From assembly GCA_964605385.1 (NCBI GenBank), contig CAZSCK010000047.1, forward strand, positions 1-21,632: a DNA stretch of 21,632 nt, in the 5' to 3' direction. This document shows, in pieces, positions 7,483 through 14,910 of this stretch (positions within the stretch are counted from its first letter, which is position 1; each line of letters opens with the position of its first letter). Position numbers and translations under genes: made by a program. The notes beneath the pieces were generated by a model. It was not told the origin of the DNA, ran no database searches, and saw nothing but the letters and a program-made list of their open reading frames with translations. This stretch comes from JAGLTQ01 sp964605385. GTDB lineage: Bacteria; Pseudomonadota; Gammaproteobacteria; UBA6429; Thiohalophilaceae.

Positions 7483-8934
7483 TTACAACGCTAAATATAA
7501 ACTGACAGTAACAAAAAGAGCAACGAAATAACTGCTACGATCATGTATTGCAAAAAGAACAGGATCTTCATTCATTTCACCGCGAAAAGCGAGTAACCAC
7601 ATTCGGCTTATCCAGTATAAGACTGCCACGGCTACAAACCATAACCAGTCTGGCTGTGCGTACAAAGTTCCTGCCTGTAAGTCATGAGCATAAAGAACCA
7701 GAACCAATACTGAAATATAACCACTACTAATTCCAAATAAACTAATAGCAGGTAAATCGTCAACATGATAGTCACGAGATGCAGAGTTTGTTTCACCATG
7801 CTGTATGAGATTTTTTAATTCTGAGTAGCGTTTAATTAAGGCAAGCGAAAGAAAAATAAACATTGAAAATGCGAGTAACCAATGAGATAGTGGAACATCA
7901 ATAGCGATAGCGCCTGCAACTATGCGAAGGGTATACAGGCTGGTTAATGTAATAACATCAAGTAAAACAAGGGGCTTTAAAAATAAAGAATATGCTGTTG
8001 TTAGAACAAGATACAATATAAGTATAGAGACAAAATCTGAACTTAATTGTAGAGCTAATATTAATGAAAAGCTCAGTAATATCGGGATAATCATGACTGC
8101 CGATTGAATAGATAAAGTTCCTGCAGCCAGGGGGCGATATTTTTTTGTTTGGTGCTTTCTGTCTGCCTCGAGATCAATAAGATCATTAATCAGATAAATA
8201 GATGATGCGGCAAAACTAAATGAAAAGAAGGCAAGTATAATAGAGTGCAGTGCCGTAGTATTAAACCAGCTATGCGAAAGAATTAGCGCAGTGAAAATGA
8301 GCAGGTTTTTAACCCACTGGTGAACTCGTATGGCTTTCAAAATAACTTTGAAAGACGTTTTGTCCTTTGTTGGAAATTCTTTTTCAATAGTCGTTATTTG
8401 TTGTGCTTTTATAGATAATTTTTCTGAGCCATTAACAACAATTGCTGCTGCAGCATGTTGCCAAACATTTAAATCAACATCAGCATTACCCGCATACACA
8501 AATCCTTTTTCACCAAACTTGTCGACCAACACTTTGGCTTTATTTTTCCCCGATAAGTTATGTGTTTCATCACTCGCGAGAATTTCATCAAATATATTCA
8601 GGTGTGCAGCAATTGCTTCGGCAATTGTTTTATTTGCCGCGGTGACTAAAATAAGCTGACGATTGTGTAACCGTTGCTGAGTTAAGTACTTTAATAAATT
8701 GGTATTAAACGGTAAGGAGCCTGGAGCCAGTTTTACATGCCTGCTGACTTTTTCTTTGAAGCCTGCTTTGCCTAAAAAGAGCCATAAAAGTAACGAAATA
8801 AGCATAAATGGTTTTTGGCTGATCAAACGAAGACAAGATTCCCACAGTGAATCGGTTTGGATTAGGGTGCCATCCAGATCAATGCAAAGTGGTAGTGAAC
8901 TGTTGCTAACTGTTTCAGAATCAGATTTAGTCAT
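7483..8934 (-). CDS. HAD phosphatase - UbiA prenyltransferase fusion (decaprenyl-phosphate phosphoribosyltransferase-like)
   Basis: A 483-residue two-domain protein. Residues ~15-185 form a HAD hydrolase domain with the nucleophile motif DLDGTL (19-24), LVTAANKT as motif II and YAGNADVDL as motif IV (the usual first Asp is Asn150). Residues ~195-483 form a UbiA membrane domain with about eight or nine hydrophobic helices. Its signature NDLIDLEADRKH (250-261) and RPLAAG (267-272) match the decaprenyl-phosphate phosphoribosyltransferase branch (Rv3806c type: NDxxDxExDRxHPTKxxRPxAAG) rather than quinone prenyltransferases. Together they would transfer 5-phosphoribose from PRPP to polyprenyl phosphate and then remove the 5-phosphate, joining steps attributed to separate mycobacterial proteins (Rv3806c and a phosphatase, Rv3807c). 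It is the first gene of the operon. ATG 8934 has only a weak ribosome-binding site (AACCCTG upstream). Confidence 0.87.
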   Translation of the reverse strand: MTKSDSETVSNSSLPLCIDLDGTLIQTDSLWESCLRLISQKPFMLISLLLWLFLGKAGFKEKVSRHVKLAPGSLPFNTNLLKYLTQQRLHNRQLILVTAANKTIAEAIAAHLNIFDEILASDETHNLSGKNKAKVLVDKFGEKGFVYAGNADVDLNVWQHAAAAIVVNGSEKLSIKAQQITTIEKEFPTKDKTSFKVILKAIRVHQWVKNLLIFTALILSHSWFNTTALHSIILAFFSFSFAASSIYLINDLIDLEADRKHQTKKYRPLAAGTLSIQSAVMIIPILLSFSLILALQLSSDFVSILILYLVLTTAYSLFLKPLVLLDVITLTSLYTLRIVAGAIAIDVPLSHWLLAFSMFIFLSLALIKRYSELKNLIQHGETNSASRDYHVDDLPAISLFGISSGYISVLVLVLYAHDLQAGTLYAQPDWLWFVAVAVLYWISRMWLLAFRGEMNEDPVLFAIHDRSSYFVALFVTVSLYLAL

Positions 8935-8975
8935 AATTTTTGTTATTTTCAGGGTTAATAATTCATTTTAACTCT

Positions 8976-9004
8976 TTGATTTTAAAAGGCAAATAAATTA
9001 TCTA
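8976..9004 (+). promoter_or_regulatory. Possible sigma70 promoter for the Sel1-repeat gene
   Basis: TTGATT (8976-8981) and TATCTA (8999-9004) are separated by 17 bp in the 110-bp divergent spacer between the HAD-UbiA gene and the Sel1-repeat gene. Both boxes are imperfect. The spacing and position are reasonable, but AT-rich DNA yields such matches by chance. The same spacer must also hold the minus-strand operon promoter, which I could not place. Confidence 0.3.
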
Positions 9005-9080
9005 AAGACTACGCCAAATGGGTCGCTAAATTTTATAGGAACATTTGAAATGGAATTCTTCTACTACGGAGGATGCCTCA

Positions 9081-9860
9081 ATGTCTTTGCCCAGAACAGC
9101 TACTAAAATTAAAGCGCTAAAAGTGTCGCTTTTGTATCGTGATTTTCTCTTTACTTTTCTAATGCTGCTATTTTTGAGCAGTTTAATCATTTCTCAACGT
9201 GTTTCAGCATCTAATTCAAGCTTTAAAGTGTCATATTCCCATAGTGCCGGTTATGCGCACCAGCAACAACAGGTTAATTTTTCTCAGGCACAAATAGCTT
9301 TTGAAAATCAGGATTATGCTTATTCTGCTCGTTTGTTGAATTCATTGGCTGAAAACGGTCATGTGCAGGCACAGTATTTATTAGCAACACAATATGATGC
9401 TGGTTTAGGGGTGAAGAAAAATGAGTATTCTTCATTTTATTGGTACAAAAAAGCAGCTAAAGCGGGAGTTAATGTTGCCCAACATAATTTAGCCGTTGCC
9501 TATGCTCAGGGGCATGGCATTACGGCAGATTTGTCTAAAGCAATTACCTGGTGGAAACGTGCAGCAAAAGCGGGAAATGCTGATTCTCAGTATAACTTAG
9601 GTATTATTTATGCCACTGGACGGGACTCAATTAAACCGGATCTGAGAAAAGCATTGAAGTGGTGGCGCATGGCTGCGATGAATGGTGATGCGGTTGCACA
9701 GTTTAATTTAGGTGCGTTATATGCAAATGGAATTGGTATGTCCAGCCGTACCTGTGAAGCATCGCGTTGGTGGAAAAAGTCAGCAGCAAACGGTTTTGTT
9801 CAGGCAGAAATGGCGTTAGCGGTGTTAGAAACTAAACATGATTATGAGGTTTGCCGCTAA
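9081..9860 (+). CDS. Exported Sel1-like (SLR/TPR) repeat protein
   Basis: A 259-residue protein with an N-terminal hydrophobic export segment (~22-40, FLFTFLMLLFLSSLII then SQRVSA, plausible cleavage after Ala43), followed by about four Sel1-like helical repeats at ~92-130, 131-166, 167-203 and 204-239. Repeat hallmarks are A-Q-Y-N-L-G-x-x-Y-x-x-G and A-x-x-W-W-x-x-A-A-x-x-G (for example SQYNLGIIYATG, ALKWWRMAAMNG). Such proteins are usually protein-protein interaction scaffolds in the periplasm or on the cell surface. Start choice: the frame is open from a TTG at 9045 with AGGA before it, but ATG 9081 has a canonical GGAGG at 9069-9073 with good spacing and leaves a normal signal peptide, so I chose it. 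The TTG start would add 12 residues (271 in total). It is transcribed divergently from the DprE-like operon; the specific partner is unknown. Confidence 0.85.
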   Translation: MSLPRTATKIKALKVSLLYRDFLFTFLMLLFLSSLIISQRVSASNSSFKVSYSHSAGYAHQQQQVNFSQAQIAFENQDYAYSARLLNSLAENGHVQAQYLLATQYDAGLGVKKNEYSSFYWYKKAAKAGVNVAQHNLAVAYAQGHGITADLSKAITWWKRAAKAGNADSQYNLGIIYATGRDSIKPDLRKALKWWRMAAMNGDAVAQFNLGALYANGIGMSSRTCEASRWWKKSAANGFVQAEMALAVLETKHDYEVCR

Positions 9861-9884
9861 AACAGACTGAAATAAACCTCTGCG

Positions 9885-9987
9885 CGTTTCGTCAGTATTA
9901 CCCTAACGTGCTACGCACGCTCTGGCATCGAAGGAATGCAATGACTGCGGCAATCTCCTATAGACCACCGCGTTTGTCATTGTTAAT
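9885..9987. repeat. Degenerate palindromic repeat, copy 2
   Basis: The core CGAAGGAATGCAATGACTGC continuing into GGCAATCTCC (about 9929-9958) is, on the opposite strand, GGAGATTGCCGCAGTCATTGC then ATTCCTTCG. This corresponds to the GAGATTGCCGCAGTCACTTTG then TTCCTTCG segment of the better copies. A small hairpin CGTGC-TAC-GCACG (9907-9919) and a terminal GTCATTG (9976-9982) are also present. The outer boundaries are uncertain and the copy looks decayed. It fills the gap between the converging Sel1 and UPF0114 genes. An AAGACT-TT-AGTCTT hairpin (9997-10010) next to the UPF0114 stop codon is the only terminator-like structure here, and it is weak. Confidence 0.5.
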
Positions 9988-10009
9988 ACTTAACTAAAGA
10001 CTTTAGTCT

Positions 10010-10564
10010 TCAGGTTTCAGGTTTCCCATGTGCATCAATTAATGTTTTTGTCATAATTCTATCTGTATATGCCATCGCAATTGCAGAAAGAATAAATGTG
10101 ATATGAATAATGACTTGCCATTTTATAGTGGCTTCAGACATTTGATCTGCATTAATAAAAGTCTTTAACAAGTGAATTGATGATATTCCAATTAATGCCA
10201 TAGATAACTTTATTTTCATTGTTGCTGCATTAACATGAGATAACCATTCAGGTTGATCATGATGTTCTTTCAGATTTAATCGAGAAACAAACGTTTCATA
10301 GCCACCTATGATAACCATAATCAATAAATTGGCAATCATCACAACATCAATTAATCCCAAAACTATGAGCATAATCTGGCTTTCAGTAATAGTGCTTGCG
10401 ATAGAAACAAGGTGAACCAGCTCCACCATAAAGTGATAAACATATACACCTTGAGCAACAATCAAACCAAGATAAAGTGGTGCTTGTAACCAGCGACTCC
10501 AGAAAATTAACTGGGCCATAATATTTAGAGTTGTCGTTCTTGTATTGTTACTTTCTGTATTCAC
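10010..10564 (-). CDS. yqhA: UPF0114 (YqhA-like) inner-membrane protein
   Basis: A 184-residue membrane protein of the UPF0114/TIGR00645 family, whose function is not established. Characteristic segments are IFWSRWLQAPLYLGLIVAQG (helix 1), LGLIDVVMIANLLIMVIIGG then YETFVSRL (helix 2), and KIKLSMALIGISSIHLLKTF (helix 3), with a fourth helix near residues 149-168. Length and four-helix topology match the family. The start is a GTG at 10564: GAGG lies 5 bases before it (CGAGGTTAATGTG). The first in-frame ATG is about 15 codons later, inside the conserved IMAQLIFWSRW block. It lies 44 bp after the methyltransferase gene on the same strand and may be cotranscribed with it. Confidence 0.9.
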   Translation of the reverse strand: MNTESNNTRTTTLNIMAQLIFWSRWLQAPLYLGLIVAQGVYVYHFMVELVHLVSIASTITESQIMLIVLGLIDVVMIANLLIMVIIGGYETFVSRLNLKEHHDQPEWLSHVNAATMKIKLSMALIGISSIHLLKTFINADQMSEATIKWQVIIHITFILSAIAMAYTDRIMTKTLIDAHGKPET

Positions 10565-10608
10565 ATTAACCTCGGAAATATGTATTAAGTTTGTTTTATT
10601 TAATAAGA

Positions 10609-11196
10609 TTATTCTTTTATTGCCATAGCAACGGTGTAGCTCGGTCCTTGCTTGAGTTTTTTATAGTTGCCAAAAACTTCAATAAAGTTACGTTTTATAT
10701 ATTTGCGTAAACCTGTAATGGTAACAACATATATTTTTCCACCATGTTTCATTTGTTTGTAAGCATCATATAAAAATAAGCTTAACATTTCATTTCCGAC
10801 TTTTGCCGGGATGTTTGAAACCACAACATTAAATCTATGTTTATTAATTTGATCAAAGCCATTGCTTAATAACGCCTCAGCATTTTTAATTTGATTAAGC
10901 TCAGCATTGATATTGCTGTATTCAACGGCCTTAAAATCTTTATCTACCAGCGTAGTTTTTCCTTTTGGTGCAAGTTTAGCCATGGTTAATCCAATAGGAC
11001 CATAACCGCAACCTAAATCTAAACAGTCATCAGCTTCATTAATCTCAAGATACTTGAGTAATAATAATGTACCATCATCAATATTACGTGGTGAAAAAAT
11101 TCCCCACGTAGTATGAAATACAAAAGGAAAACCTTTTAATGTTTCACTAAAGACAATGTCTTCACGTAATTTTTTAACTTCTTTATCTGTCAGCAT
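10609..11196 (-). CDS. Class I SAM-dependent methyltransferase (RsmC/MTS-like domain)
   Basis: A 195-residue single-domain Rossmann methyltransferase. The SAM-binding motif I is CLDLGCGYGPIGLTMAK (58-74), with the acidic motif II LVDKD (83-87). The motif IV position reads VVVSNIPAKVG (124-134), where RsmC-type guanine-N2 methyltransferases typically have NPPF/NPPY. The N-terminal FVFHTTWGIFSPRNIDDGT resembles the TxxGVFS..xxDxGT entry of the MTS (RsmC/YbxB) family. An RNA substrate is therefore likely but unproven, and the NIPA variant makes the exact target uncertain. The gene follows the histidine phosphatase by 11 bp and precedes the UPF0114 gene, suggesting a three-gene transcript. The ribosome-binding site before ATG 11196 is weak (AGGTCA). 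Confidence 0.84.
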   Translation of the reverse strand: MLTDKEVKKLREDIVFSETLKGFPFVFHTTWGIFSPRNIDDGTLLLLKYLEINEADDCLDLGCGYGPIGLTMAKLAPKGKTTLVDKDFKAVEYSNINAELNQIKNAEALLSNGFDQINKHRFNVVVSNIPAKVGNEMLSLFLYDAYKQMKHGGKIYVVTITGLRKYIKRNFIEVFGNYKKLKQGPSYTVAMAIKE

Positions 11197-11207
11197 TTTG
11201 ATGTGAC

Positions 11208-11825
11208 CTATTTGTCTATTATATCTGCTAGTTGAACATTATGGTAAAGCAGGTGATTACCTAAATGATCATGTTTGATTCTGGATATTCCTGCATTATT
11301 TACTTTAATTCGATAAAGGCCAATCGGTGCGGCATGTAATGCATTTGCAATTATTGCACGGTTAACACCAGCGTGAGCCACAATTAATATATGTTGGCCT
11401 TTGTATTTTTCAATCATTTGTTCATAAGCATTAATCACACGCTGAATAAACTGATCCAGATCTTCAGCACCTTGTGGTCTCTTGTTTACCGGGTCGAGAT
11501 AAAAATCCTGATACTCTTTTAAATTATCTTCTTTAATTTCATCAGGTGCTCGTCCTTCCCAACTCCCAAAACCCACTTCTTTAAAATCATCTTCGGTATC
11601 ACAAGGAATTTTATATGTGTCCATTAGCGCTTCAGCAAAAGCCAGGCAACGTTCTAAAGGTGATGTGACTATTTGATCCCAGGGTGCATTTTCACCTACG
11701 GCATCCCACATTTGTTGCCAGCCTTTTTCACTTAACGTGTCATCAATTGAATGGCCACGAAAAGCACGTCCACCTTCAGGTTCGCCATGGCGGATTAGAT
11801 CGATGATTGTTTCTGGTGTTTGCAT
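11208..11825 (-). CDS. Histidine phosphatase superfamily protein (phosphoglycerate mutase/CobC-like)
   Basis: A 205-residue branch-1 histidine phosphatase. The phosphorylated nucleophile is His13 in LIRHGE (11-15). The rest of the pocket is visible as Arg59 (TSPLERC), Glu83 (KEVGFGSWEG) and His151 (VAHAGVNR). The short length and the FGSWEGR segment resemble alpha-ribazole phosphatase (CobC) and broad-specificity PhoE-like enzymes more than glycolytic mutase. No cobalamin genes are nearby, so the substrate is left open. It is probably the first gene of a unit with the methyltransferase and UPF0114 genes. Upstream lies a palindromic repeat and then purK. Confidence 0.87.
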   Translation of the reverse strand: MQTPETIIDLIRHGEPEGGRAFRGHSIDDTLSEKGWQQMWDAVGENAPWDQIVTSPLERCLAFAEALMDTYKIPCDTEDDFKEVGFGSWEGRAPDEIKEDNLKEYQDFYLDPVNKRPQGAEDLDQFIQRVINAYEQMIEKYKGQHILIVAHAGVNRAIIANALHAAPIGLYRIKVNNAGISRIKHDHLGNHLLYHNVQLADIIDK

Positions 11826-11862
11826 TTGATAAATGAGAGCTCAATAATATTTATATAAACTC

Positions 11863-11972
11863 GTCATTGCGAGGAATTATAGAAAAAGTATTTTTCTATA
11901 ATGACGTGGCAATCTCATGGTTAGTGTGATTGTTATGAGATTGCCGCAGTCACTTTGTTCCTTCGCAGTGAC
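11863..11972. repeat. Palindromic MITE/REP-like repeat, copy 3 (intact)
   Basis: This 110-bp element has imperfect inverted ends: GTCATTGCGAGGAA (11863-11876) and TTCCTTCGCAGTGAC (11958-11972). Two hairpins are nested inside: a 12-bp stem ATTATAGAAAAA/TTTTTCTATAAT with loop GTA (11876-11902), and an 11-bp stem GGCAATCTCAT/ATGAGATTGCC (11908-11918/11935-11945). The architecture matches the copy at 20681-20791 position by position. It ends 2 bp from the purK stop codon, so RNA from purK would fold through it. No open frame is carried, so any movement would need a transposase elsewhere. Confidence 0.9.
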
Positions 11973-11974
11973 AG

Positions 11975-13111
11975 TTAGTCCGCTTTACTCAACTGCTGTT
12001 TAAGATCCTCAGCTAGCGTTAACGCATCATCAATATTTGCAGATAGCACATTAAAGTGTCCCATCTTACGTCCGGGACGCGCTTCGTATTTACCGTACAA
12101 ATGAAGTTTTACGTTTGGATGATCAAGCAGTTTTTGCCACTTTGGTGTTTTTCCACCATGCCAAATGTCACCCAACATATTAATCATTACCACGGGTGAT
12201 AGCAGTGTTGTATCACCTAAAGGTAAACCACAAACAGCACGGACTTGTTGTTCAAACTGATCAGTGACACACGCATCTAATGTGTAATGGCCGCTGTTAT
12301 GAGGGCGAGGAGCAATTTCATTAACCAAAATTTCTCCATTGGAAATAAAAAATTCAACCGCCATGAGACCAATATAATTTAAAGCAGTGGCAATCTCTTT
12401 TGCCATATCGATAACTTTAGTTTCTAAAGCTGTATCAATGCGTGCAGGAACAACACTAACATCAAGAATACCGCTTTCATGAATATTTTCAGAAACAGGG
12501 TAGGTAATCACTTCACCTTCAGTGCCTCGCGCCAAGACAACAGAGATTTCAATATCCAAAGGCATACGCTGCTCTAAAACACAGGCTTCACCTTCTAATG
12601 TTTTCCATGCTTTCTCTATATCCGATTCTGTATTAATACCAAACTGACCCTTACCGTCATAACCAAAACGTGAAACTTTCAAGATGGCAGGTGTACCAAT
12701 TTTGCTAATACTATTTTTTAGATCTTCTAATGAATTAATTACAGCAAAAGGTGCGGTATAAAAACCGTTATCTTTTAAAAAGTTTTTCTCTTGAATACGA
12801 TCTTGAGCAATGGATATTGCTTTTGCGCCGGGACGAACAGGCTTTGTTTTTGCGAGCGCTTCTAAAGTTGAAGCGGGAACATTTTCAAACTCAGTTGTGA
12901 TCGCATCACAGCTTTTAGCAATTTGTTCTAGGGCAGCCTGGTCTGAATAATCAGCACAAATGTGAGTGGTCGCCAACTTACCGGCAGGGCTTTCTTTATC
13001 GGGGTCAAGGACGATAACTTCGTAGCCCATAGTTCGTGCAGCAATAGTAAACATACGGCCTAATTGGCCACCACCGAGCATTCCTAGAGTTGATCCTGGG
13101 AGTATTTTCAT
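11975..13111 (-). CDS. purK: 5-(carboxyamino)imidazole ribonucleotide synthase
   Basis: A 378-residue ATP-grasp enzyme that makes N5-CAIR from AIR, ATP and bicarbonate in purine biosynthesis. Family signposts are the N-terminal LGMLGGGQLGRM (9-20), VIVLDPDKESPAG, TTEFENVP, LKVSRFGYDGKGQ (ATP-grasp), EQRMPLDIEISVVLARG, and the C-terminal ATP/metal site VNEIAPRPHNSGHYT followed by MINMLGD. Length is normal for PurK. ATG 13111 overlaps the purE stop TGA (ATGA), so the two are translationally coupled and should form the usual PurE-PurK pair. The bicarbonate requirement is of note in a carbon-concentrating autotroph, but there is no sign of special regulation. Confidence 0.97.
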   Translation of the reverse strand: MKILPGSTLGMLGGGQLGRMFTIAARTMGYEVIVLDPDKESPAGKLATTHICADYSDQAALEQIAKSCDAITTEFENVPASTLEALAKTKPVRPGAKAISIAQDRIQEKNFLKDNGFYTAPFAVINSLEDLKNSISKIGTPAILKVSRFGYDGKGQFGINTESDIEKAWKTLEGEACVLEQRMPLDIEISVVLARGTEGEVITYPVSENIHESGILDVSVVPARIDTALETKVIDMAKEIATALNYIGLMAVEFFISNGEILVNEIAPRPHNSGHYTLDACVTDQFEQQVRAVCGLPLGDTTLLSPVVMINMLGDIWHGGKTPKWQKLLDHPNVKLHLYGKYEARPGRKMGHFNVLSANIDDALTLAEDLKQQLSKAD

Positions 13112-13599
13112 ACTTTTGGCAATTTCATGGCGCGGACTTTGGTGCGCTGTTTTTTACGGAAAGTATGAAGTTTTTTTGCATATTTCTCATCATTATTTGC
13201 CAACATGGAAACCGCAAAGAGGCCTGCATTGGCCGCACCAGGTTCACCAATGGCAAAAGTTGCAACGGGGATGCCTTTTGGCATTTGAGCAATAGAAAGT
13301 AGAGAGTCCAGCCCTTTTAAAGCGCGGGAAGTCACTGGAACACCTAAAATAGGAACAATGGTTTTAGAGGCCAACATACCCGGTAGATGCGCAGCACCGC
13401 CAGCACCTGCGATAATCACCTGAATACCGCGTTCAGCCGCTGTTTCGGCATATTCGAACAATAAATCTGGAGTACGGTGAGCAGAAACGACTTTAGACTC
13501 GAAAGGAACCCCAAAATCTTTGAGCATTTCACAAGCCTGACTCATGACTTTCCAGTCACTGTTGCTACCCATTACTACGCCGACGATTGGCTTTTTCAT
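13108..13599 (-). CDS. purE: N5-carboxyaminoimidazole ribonucleotide mutase
   Basis: A 163-residue class I PurE that converts N5-CAIR to CAIR in purine biosynthesis. The conserved MGSNSDWKVM (10-19), SAHRTPD (39-45), IIAGAGGAAHLPGM and PVATFAIGEPGAANAGLFA are all present, including the active-site Ser/Asp loop and His41. Length and motifs fit the class I (PurK-dependent) enzyme rather than animal-type class II. It is first in a two-gene operon with purK. The 273-bp region upstream, shared with the divergent sensor operon, holds the promoter. I saw no convincing PurR-type operator there. Confidence 0.97.
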   Translation of the reverse strand: MKKPIVGVVMGSNSDWKVMSQACEMLKDFGVPFESKVVSAHRTPDLLFEYAETAAERGIQVIIAGAGGAAHLPGMLASKTIVPILGVPVTSRALKGLDSLLSIAQMPKGIPVATFAIGEPGAANAGLFAVSMLANNDEKYAKKLHTFRKKQRTKVRAMKLPKV

Positions 13600-13640
13600 T
13601 TTTCTCTAAATCCTGTTTTACGCACAACGAAAGGCGAATA

Positions 13641-13693
13641 TTACCAGTTTAGACAGTGAAAGGCATGTCTGCTTAGGCTGTTTTTACTGGTAA
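13641..13693. promoter_or_regulatory. Nested inverted repeat upstream of purE
   Basis: TTACCAGT (13641-13648) and ACTGGTAA (13686-13693) form an 8-bp inverted pair 37 bp apart, with AGACA/TGTCT (13651-13655/13666-13670) nested inside. It lies 42-94 bp before the purE start on the purE side of the divergent spacer, so it could be a leader-RNA fold or an operator. It does not resemble the E. coli PurR box. AT-rich chance pairing remains possible. Confidence 0.3.
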
Positions 13694-13763
13694 ATAGCTA
13701 GCCGATATTGAGTTTATTAAATACAAAAAATCACATAAAACGGAGTTGTACTAGAATAAGGCA

Positions 13764-13795
13764 AAGGGGAGTATATACTTTAGTAAAAACCCCTT
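13764..13795. promoter_or_regulatory. Candidate promoter region with AAGGGG/CCCCTT inverted repeat
   Basis: AAGGGG (13764-13769) and CCCCTT (13790-13795) flank TATACT (13774-13779), a 5/6 match to a -10 box, upstream of the substrate-binding-protein gene. No well-spaced -35 was found (TTGTAC at 13746-13751 is 22 bp away), which would suit an activator-dependent promoter. This is a weak call based on position and symmetry only. Confidence 0.25.
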
Positions 13796-13808
13796 AATAT
13801 CAGTTGGA

Positions 13809-13837
13809 TACTGCCTAATTTAAGAAATTAAGCAGTA
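13809..13837. promoter_or_regulatory. 29-bp near-perfect palindrome upstream of the sensor operon
   Basis: TACTGCCTAATTT pairs with AAATTAAGCAGTA around a 3-base centre AAG: 12 of 13 base pairs match, the exception being C13815 against A13831. It ends 35 bp before ATG 13873 and lies just downstream of the candidate -10 at 13774-13779. The size and symmetry fit a dimeric regulator's operator or a 5' leader hairpin. It lacks the T tract of a terminator. No cognate regulator is encoded nearby. Confidence 0.5.
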
Positions 13838-13872
13838 AATAATAAGAATATAAAATTAAATGGATGTGAACG

Positions 13873-14901
13873 ATGAGTCGAGATATGCAGGAAGTAGTTG
13901 TTCGTACCTCAGTAACTTCTAATTCAATACGATATTGCTTATCTATTTTTGGTTGTATTTTAATTGCAGCCGGTTCTTCATATGTAGAAGCCAAAGATAA
14001 AGATGTAGTAAGAATTGCGATGTCTACAACGCCACTATCATCACCTTTTATTATTGCTCATGAGAAGAGCTATTTTAAAGAGCTTGGTCTTAATGTTGAG
14101 ATCAAACAAATTAAAGGTGGTCACTTAGCACTAAAATCAGTTCTTGCGGGCGAAGCAGATATTGCAACTTCTTCTGAGGCAGTGGTCATGTTCAACAGCT
14201 TTAAAAGCAACGACTTTAGTATCTTTTGCACGTTTGTTACTTCTGATAATGATGTCAAAATTTTAGCGCGTAGAGATAGTGGTATTAATAATATAAGTGA
14301 TTTAAAAGGAAAAAAAGTTGGGACAATTATTGGTACGTCAGCACATTTCTTTTTAAGCCATACATTGTTAATTAACGGGGTTTCTGAAAATGATGTTCAT
14401 CTTTCAAAACTTAAACCGCAAGAGTCAACGAAAGTATTAGCAGAAAAGTTGTTAGATGCGATAGTGACATGGGAGCCTTATGCTTACCTTGCACAAAAAC
14501 AATTAGGGGATAAGATAAAAATTATTGAACATGATCGTGTTTATGTAGAAACATTTAATGCAATTACCACCCGTGAGTATGCAAATAAAAATGAAAAAAA
14601 ATTAGTAAAAATTACCCAGGCATTAATAAAAGCAATTCAGTTTATTAAAGATGAGCCGGAAATAACACAAAAAATTGTTGCAAAGGTATTAGGTAAGGAA
14701 TTGCATGTCATCAGGAACATCTGGTCAGATTTTTCATTTTCTATAGGGCTGAACCAGTGGTTATTAACCAGTATGGAAACTGAAGCGAGATGGGCGATTA
14801 AACACAGATTTCTAAAAGGTGAAAAAATACCTAACTATATGGATTTTATTAATACCAGGCCGCTTAACCTTTCTGCGCCAGATAAAATAACAATTTATTA
14901 A
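13873..14901 (+). CDS. Periplasmic NMT1/SsuA-NrtA-like substrate-binding protein, likely a sensor-kinase partner
   Basis: A 342-residue secreted periplasmic binding protein. A signal peptide covers about residues 18-40 (YCLSIFGCILIAAGSS, then VEA before KDKD). The mature part follows the NMT1/THI5/SsuA pattern: VRIAMSTTPLSSPFIIAHEKSYFKE with LGLNVEI, the ligand-loop GGHLALKSVLAGEADIATSS, ISDLKGKKVGTIIGTSAH and DAIVTWEPYAYLA. Relatives bind nitrate, sulfonates, taurine, thiamin precursors or other small anions and heterocycles; the ligand here cannot be read from sequence. There is no permease or ATPase gene next to it. Instead a membrane hybrid histidine kinase begins 9 bp after its stop, so it probably presents a ligand to that kinase. 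The ribosome-binding site before ATG 13873 is weak (GGATGTGAACG), and ATG 13885 is a possible alternative. Confidence 0.85.
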   Translation: MSRDMQEVVVRTSVTSNSIRYCLSIFGCILIAAGSSYVEAKDKDVVRIAMSTTPLSSPFIIAHEKSYFKELGLNVEIKQIKGGHLALKSVLAGEADIATSSEAVVMFNSFKSNDFSIFCTFVTSDNDVKILARRDSGINNISDLKGKKVGTIIGTSAHFFLSHTLLINGVSENDVHLSKLKPQESTKVLAEKLLDAIVTWEPYAYLAQKQLGDKIKIIEHDRVYVETFNAITTREYANKNEKKLVKITQALIKAIQFIKDEPEITQKIVAKVLGKELHVIRNIWSDFSFSIGLNQWLLTSMETEARWAIKHRFLKGEKIPNYMDFINTRPLNLSAPDKITIY

Positions 14902-14910
14902 AATAGTAAT

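Noticed and set aside
8330..8659. Several plus-strand frames over the HAD-UbiA gene
   Set aside because: All are antisense to a gene with clear HAD and UbiA motifs; no ribosome-binding sites or recognisable protein features.
13600..13640. PurR-like operator before purE
   Set aside because: ACGCACAACGAAAGG shares only a few bases with the E. coli PurR consensus and lacks the needed symmetry.
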